A stretch of DNA of 7,518 bases from an uncultured Sphingobacteriales bacterium. GTDB taxonomy: Bacteria; Bacteroidota; Bacteroidia; Chitinophagales; Chitinophagaceae. The position numbers were made by a program, and so were the translations under genes. Numbering within the stretch: the first letter of the stretch is position 1; each line of letters opens with the position of its first letter. The stretch is taken from assembly GCA_946479435.1 (NCBI GenBank), contig CAMLFX010000116.1, positions 1 to 7,518 of the forward strand, written 5' to 3'. This document shows, piece after piece, positions 5,552 to 7,518 of the stretch. The notes beneath the pieces were generated by a model. It did no database searches. It saw only the letters and a list, made by a program, of their open reading frames with translations, and was not told the origin of the DNA.

Positions 5552-7518
5552 ATGAAAAAAGATTTATCCAAATTATTAATAGCACTCATGCTATTTTTTA
5601 TGCCAGAGATCACATCCGGGCAAGCTATCACGCTTGGGTCAGCTTCGGAATTTGTGGTCTTTACTACAGTAGGCGCAATTACTAATTCGGGTACGAATTA
5701 CGAGACGCGCCTCACTGGTAAAGTGGGCAGCAATAGCGGCTCCAGCACGGGGTTCGGTAATGTGAACGGCACTATGCATAGTGGCGATGCCTTTACAATT
5801 GCAGCAGCAGCAAGCCTTTTAACTGCTTATAATCAGTTGAATACCGCTATCCCCACAGCATTCCCGTCATCATCGTTGGGCAATGGTGCAGTATTTAATC
5901 CTGGTGTGTATTCTATATCTACGGCTGCAACGTTAAATGGTATACTTACACTAGACGGTCTTGGCAATACTGGCTCTGTTTTTATTATTAAAATAAATGG
6001 AGCATTATCAGCTTCGGCCAATTCCAAAATACGCCTTACAAACGGCGCCCAGGCCTGTAATGTGTACTGGAAAACGGAAGGTTTAGTTAGCATTGGTTCA
6101 GGCAGTACTATAAGAGGTACTATTGTAGCCAACAATGCAGCTATTAGTATGGGTACCCTTGATACACTGGAAGGCCGGGCCCTTTCACTGAATGGAGGGA
6201 TAACAATGAATAGCCTGACAGGTGCTCTTCCTTTAGGATGTGGAAACCCCACCTTAACAGGACCTATTGCACCTACTTTTGGTGCAGTTGGTGTTTATGC
6301 AATTTTTTCTTCAATAGGCCCTGTAACTAATGGTGGTGCTATTAGTTATGTGACCGGCGATGTAGGAACAAACCTGGGTTTGACCACAGGTTATAATCCC
6401 TTATATGTAAATGGTACGATACACCCAATACCTGATGGTTCTACAGCGGCGGCGGCGCCAGCCTTAGCAGTTGCCTACAACCAGTTAAATGCACTTCCTA
6501 ATGATATCGTGTTATTATATCCGGGCTTATTAGGCCATGGCCTTGTACTTACACCGCATACTTACATTCTTAACGGCGCAACTGCCCTGACCGATACGCT
6601 GTATTTGAATGCACAGGGAAATAGCAGTGCGGTATTTGTTATTAAGGTTCAAGGTGCATTAAACACAGTTTCAGGTGCGCATGTAAAATTGATTAATGGC
6701 ACACAAACAAAAAATGTGTATTGGAAAGTAGATGGTGCTGTGAGTCTTACGAGTAACACCACCTTTCATGGTAACGTGGTTGTAAGTGTAGGTGCAATAG
6801 ATATACCATCAGGAGCAATTTTTAACGGACGTGCCTTAACAAGCAATGGTGCAATAACTACTAACGGAGCTATAATTAACGCCCCTTTATTGCCTACTGC
6901 CGTTATTACAGGTGACACAACCGTATGTATAGGCACACCCACTCAACTATTAGGTGTTGACCCCGGTGGTGTGTGGACAGCCACTAATGCACGTGCTACT
7001 GTTAACAACACAGGATTGGTTAGTGGTGTATCGGCTGGGTTGGATAGCATCATATATACTGTTACCAATAGTTTTGGCACAGCAAGAGATACGCAATTAG
7101 TTAACGTACTGGCGGTACCGAATGCAGGTACTATTTCCGGACCATCAAGTGTTTGTGTAGCCTCTTCTATTATTTTGAGCAGCACATCACCAGGTGGTAT
7201 CTGGACTGCCAGTAATCCAAGGGTTACGGTGGTCAATGGTCTTGTTACCGGTATTACCTCAGGCATTGACACTATTAGTTATATCATTACCAATACTTGT
7301 GGTAGCGATACTTCAACTAAGATCGTTAATGTGTATGATTCAGCAATTGTAAATACTCCCACCAACCAGGTTGTATGCAATGGTGCCTCTACGGCAGCTG
7401 TAATTTTCACAGGTCCTATAAGCGGAACAACATACACATGGACTAATAATAATGCAACTATAGGCATCGCAGCTTCAGGTAACGGTAATATTCCATCGTT
7501 TACTGCAACGAACAATAC
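5552..7518 (+). CDS. Secreted protein with tandem DUF3494 (ice-binding-like) domains, Ig-like and PKD-like domains; C-terminus outside window
   Basis: The frame is open from ATG 5552 to the right edge (655 codons plus two bases). Residues 1-23 form a signal peptide (MKKD, hydrophobic core, TSG before Gln24). Domain 1, about 25-224, opens AITLGSASEFVVFT and closes RGTIVANNAAISMGTLDTLEGRALSLNGGITMN, the hallmark ends of DUF3494. Domain 2, about 240-447, repeats this pattern (FGAVGVYAIFSS, GDVGTN, AYNQLNAL, VFVIKVQGAL, NVYWKVDG, FNGRALTSNGAI). Two Ig-like Big_2-type domains follow (about 449-521 and 522-597, each with a Cys and a GG.WTA motif), then a PKD-like repeat from 598 with VVCNG and TTYTWTNNNATIGIAASG. 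DUF3494 proteins are beta-solenoids known as ice-binding proteins in cold-living microbes, but many members are untested. Tandem domains on a repeat stalk suggest a surface adhesin, perhaps binding ice or another ordered surface. That role is inferred. Confidence 0.92.
   Translation, partial: MKKDLSKLLIALMLFFMPEITSGQAITLGSASEFVVFTTVGAITNSGTNYETRLTGKVGSNSGSSTGFGNVNGTMHSGDAFTIAAAASLLTAYNQLNTAIPTAFPSSSLGNGAVFNPGVYSISTAATLNGILTLDGLGNTGSVFIIKINGALSASANSKIRLTNGAQACNVYWKTEGLVSIGSGSTIRGTIVANNAAISMGTLDTLEGRALSLNGGITMNSLTGALPLGCGNPTLTGPIAPTFGAVGVYAIFSSIGPVTNGGAISYVTGDVGTNLGLTTGYNPLYVNGTIHPIPDGSTAAAAPALAVAYNQLNALPNDIVLLYPGLLGHGLVLTPHTYILNGATALTDTLYLNAQGNSSAVFVIKVQGALNTVSGAHVKLINGTQTKNVYWKVDGAVSLTSNTTFHGNVVVSVGAIDIPSGAIFNGRALTSNGAITTNGAIINAPLLPTAVITGDTTVCIGTPTQLLGVDPGGVWTATNARATVNNTGLVSGVSAGLDSIIYTVTNSFGTARDTQLVNVLAVPNAGTISGPSSVCVASSIILSSTSPGGIWTASNPRVTVVNGLVTGITSGIDTISYIITNTCGSDTSTKIVNVYDSAIVNTPTNQVVCNGASTAAVIFTGPISGTTYTWTNNNATIGIAASGNGNIPSFTATNN
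5624..6892 (+). repeat. Tandem pair of divergent DUF3494 domains
   Basis: The copies cover residues 25-224 and 240-447 of the plus-strand protein and are joined by a short linker with Cys230. They align by shared landmarks: an A-A-A-A tract followed by AYNQLN, a V-F-I/V-IK strand, N-V-Y-W-K, and the closing GRAL.SNGAI or GRALSLNGGI strand. The copies differ strongly elsewhere, so the duplication is old or the domains were acquired separately. The Ala tracts use GCA four times in copy 1 (5802-5813) and GCG four times in copy 2, so they do not reflect a recent DNA copy. Confidence 0.85.
6896..7342 (+). repeat. Two tandem Ig-like (Big_2-type) modules
   Basis: Residues 449-597 of the DUF3494 protein hold two units of about 75 residues. 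Each begins ITG/ISG..(S/T)VC, continues with GG(V/I)WTA(T/S)N and GLV(S/T)G(V/I)(S/T)(A/S)G(L/I)D(S/T)I, and ends in a Y.(V/I)TN strand. They form a stalk between the DUF3494 pair and the PKD-like repeat at the window edge. Confidence 0.75.

Noticed and set aside
5833..6252. Minus-strand 139-codon ORF inside the DUF3494 gene
   Set aside because: The plus frame encodes a well-defined DUF3494 domain there; the antisense frame shows no domain.
6943..7515. Two minus-strand ORFs at the right edge
   Set aside because: They are antisense to the Ig-like and PKD-like modules of the plus-strand gene. Their Val/Ala-rich text resembles the other antisense repeat shadows.

Overview
The window looks like part of a Bacteroidota chromosome, most likely from the Chitinophagaceae or a close relative. 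This rests on the style of its two large proteins. Both have a signal peptide cleaved before Gln and many PKD-like or Ig-like modules typical of surface proteins of this phylum. There are almost no Shine-Dalgarno sequences, the intergenic DNA is AT-rich, and there is a fragment with the 'YYPFGM' signature common in Bacteroidota Rhs-type proteins. The assignment is inferred from recalled family features; no search was run.

Layout. (1) Positions 1-4043, minus strand: the first 1347 codons of a giant secreted protein that runs off the left edge. Domain order is signal peptide, DUF2341, a DUF4082-like beta-sandwich with a CxxC motif, one Ig-like domain, then a PKD-like array with an exact 90-residue (270 bp) period. 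The first array repeat is split by a 238-residue glycine-rich domain of the type found in the ALK/LTK ectodomain. (2) Positions 4044-4405: AT-rich gap holding a perfect short dyad. (3) Positions 4406-5023, plus strand: a complete DedA/VTT-family membrane protein that seems to lack the usual acidic residues. (4) Positions 5024-5551: gap with an orphan Rhs-like fragment, two adjoining hairpins, an orphan signal-peptide-like ORF and a third hairpin; part of it looks like decayed coding DNA. (5) Positions 5552-7518, plus strand: the first 655 codons of a second secreted protein, with two tandem DUF3494 (ice-binding-protein-like) domains, two Ig-like (Big_2-type) domains and the start of a PKD-like repeat of the same family as the array in region 1. 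It runs off the right edge.

How they fit together. The two large genes point away from each other and share the PKD-like module, so both probably encode cell-surface or secreted adhesins. Export through the type IX secretion system is plausible, but both C-termini, where a sorting domain would sit, lie outside the window. The DedA-like gene between them is probably unrelated housekeeping membrane biology. I see no defence system, CRISPR array, tRNA, rRNA or intact mobile element. The most unusual items are the nested glycine-rich domain, the mosaic similarity pattern among the repeats, the tandem DUF3494 architecture and the DedA protein missing conserved charged residues.
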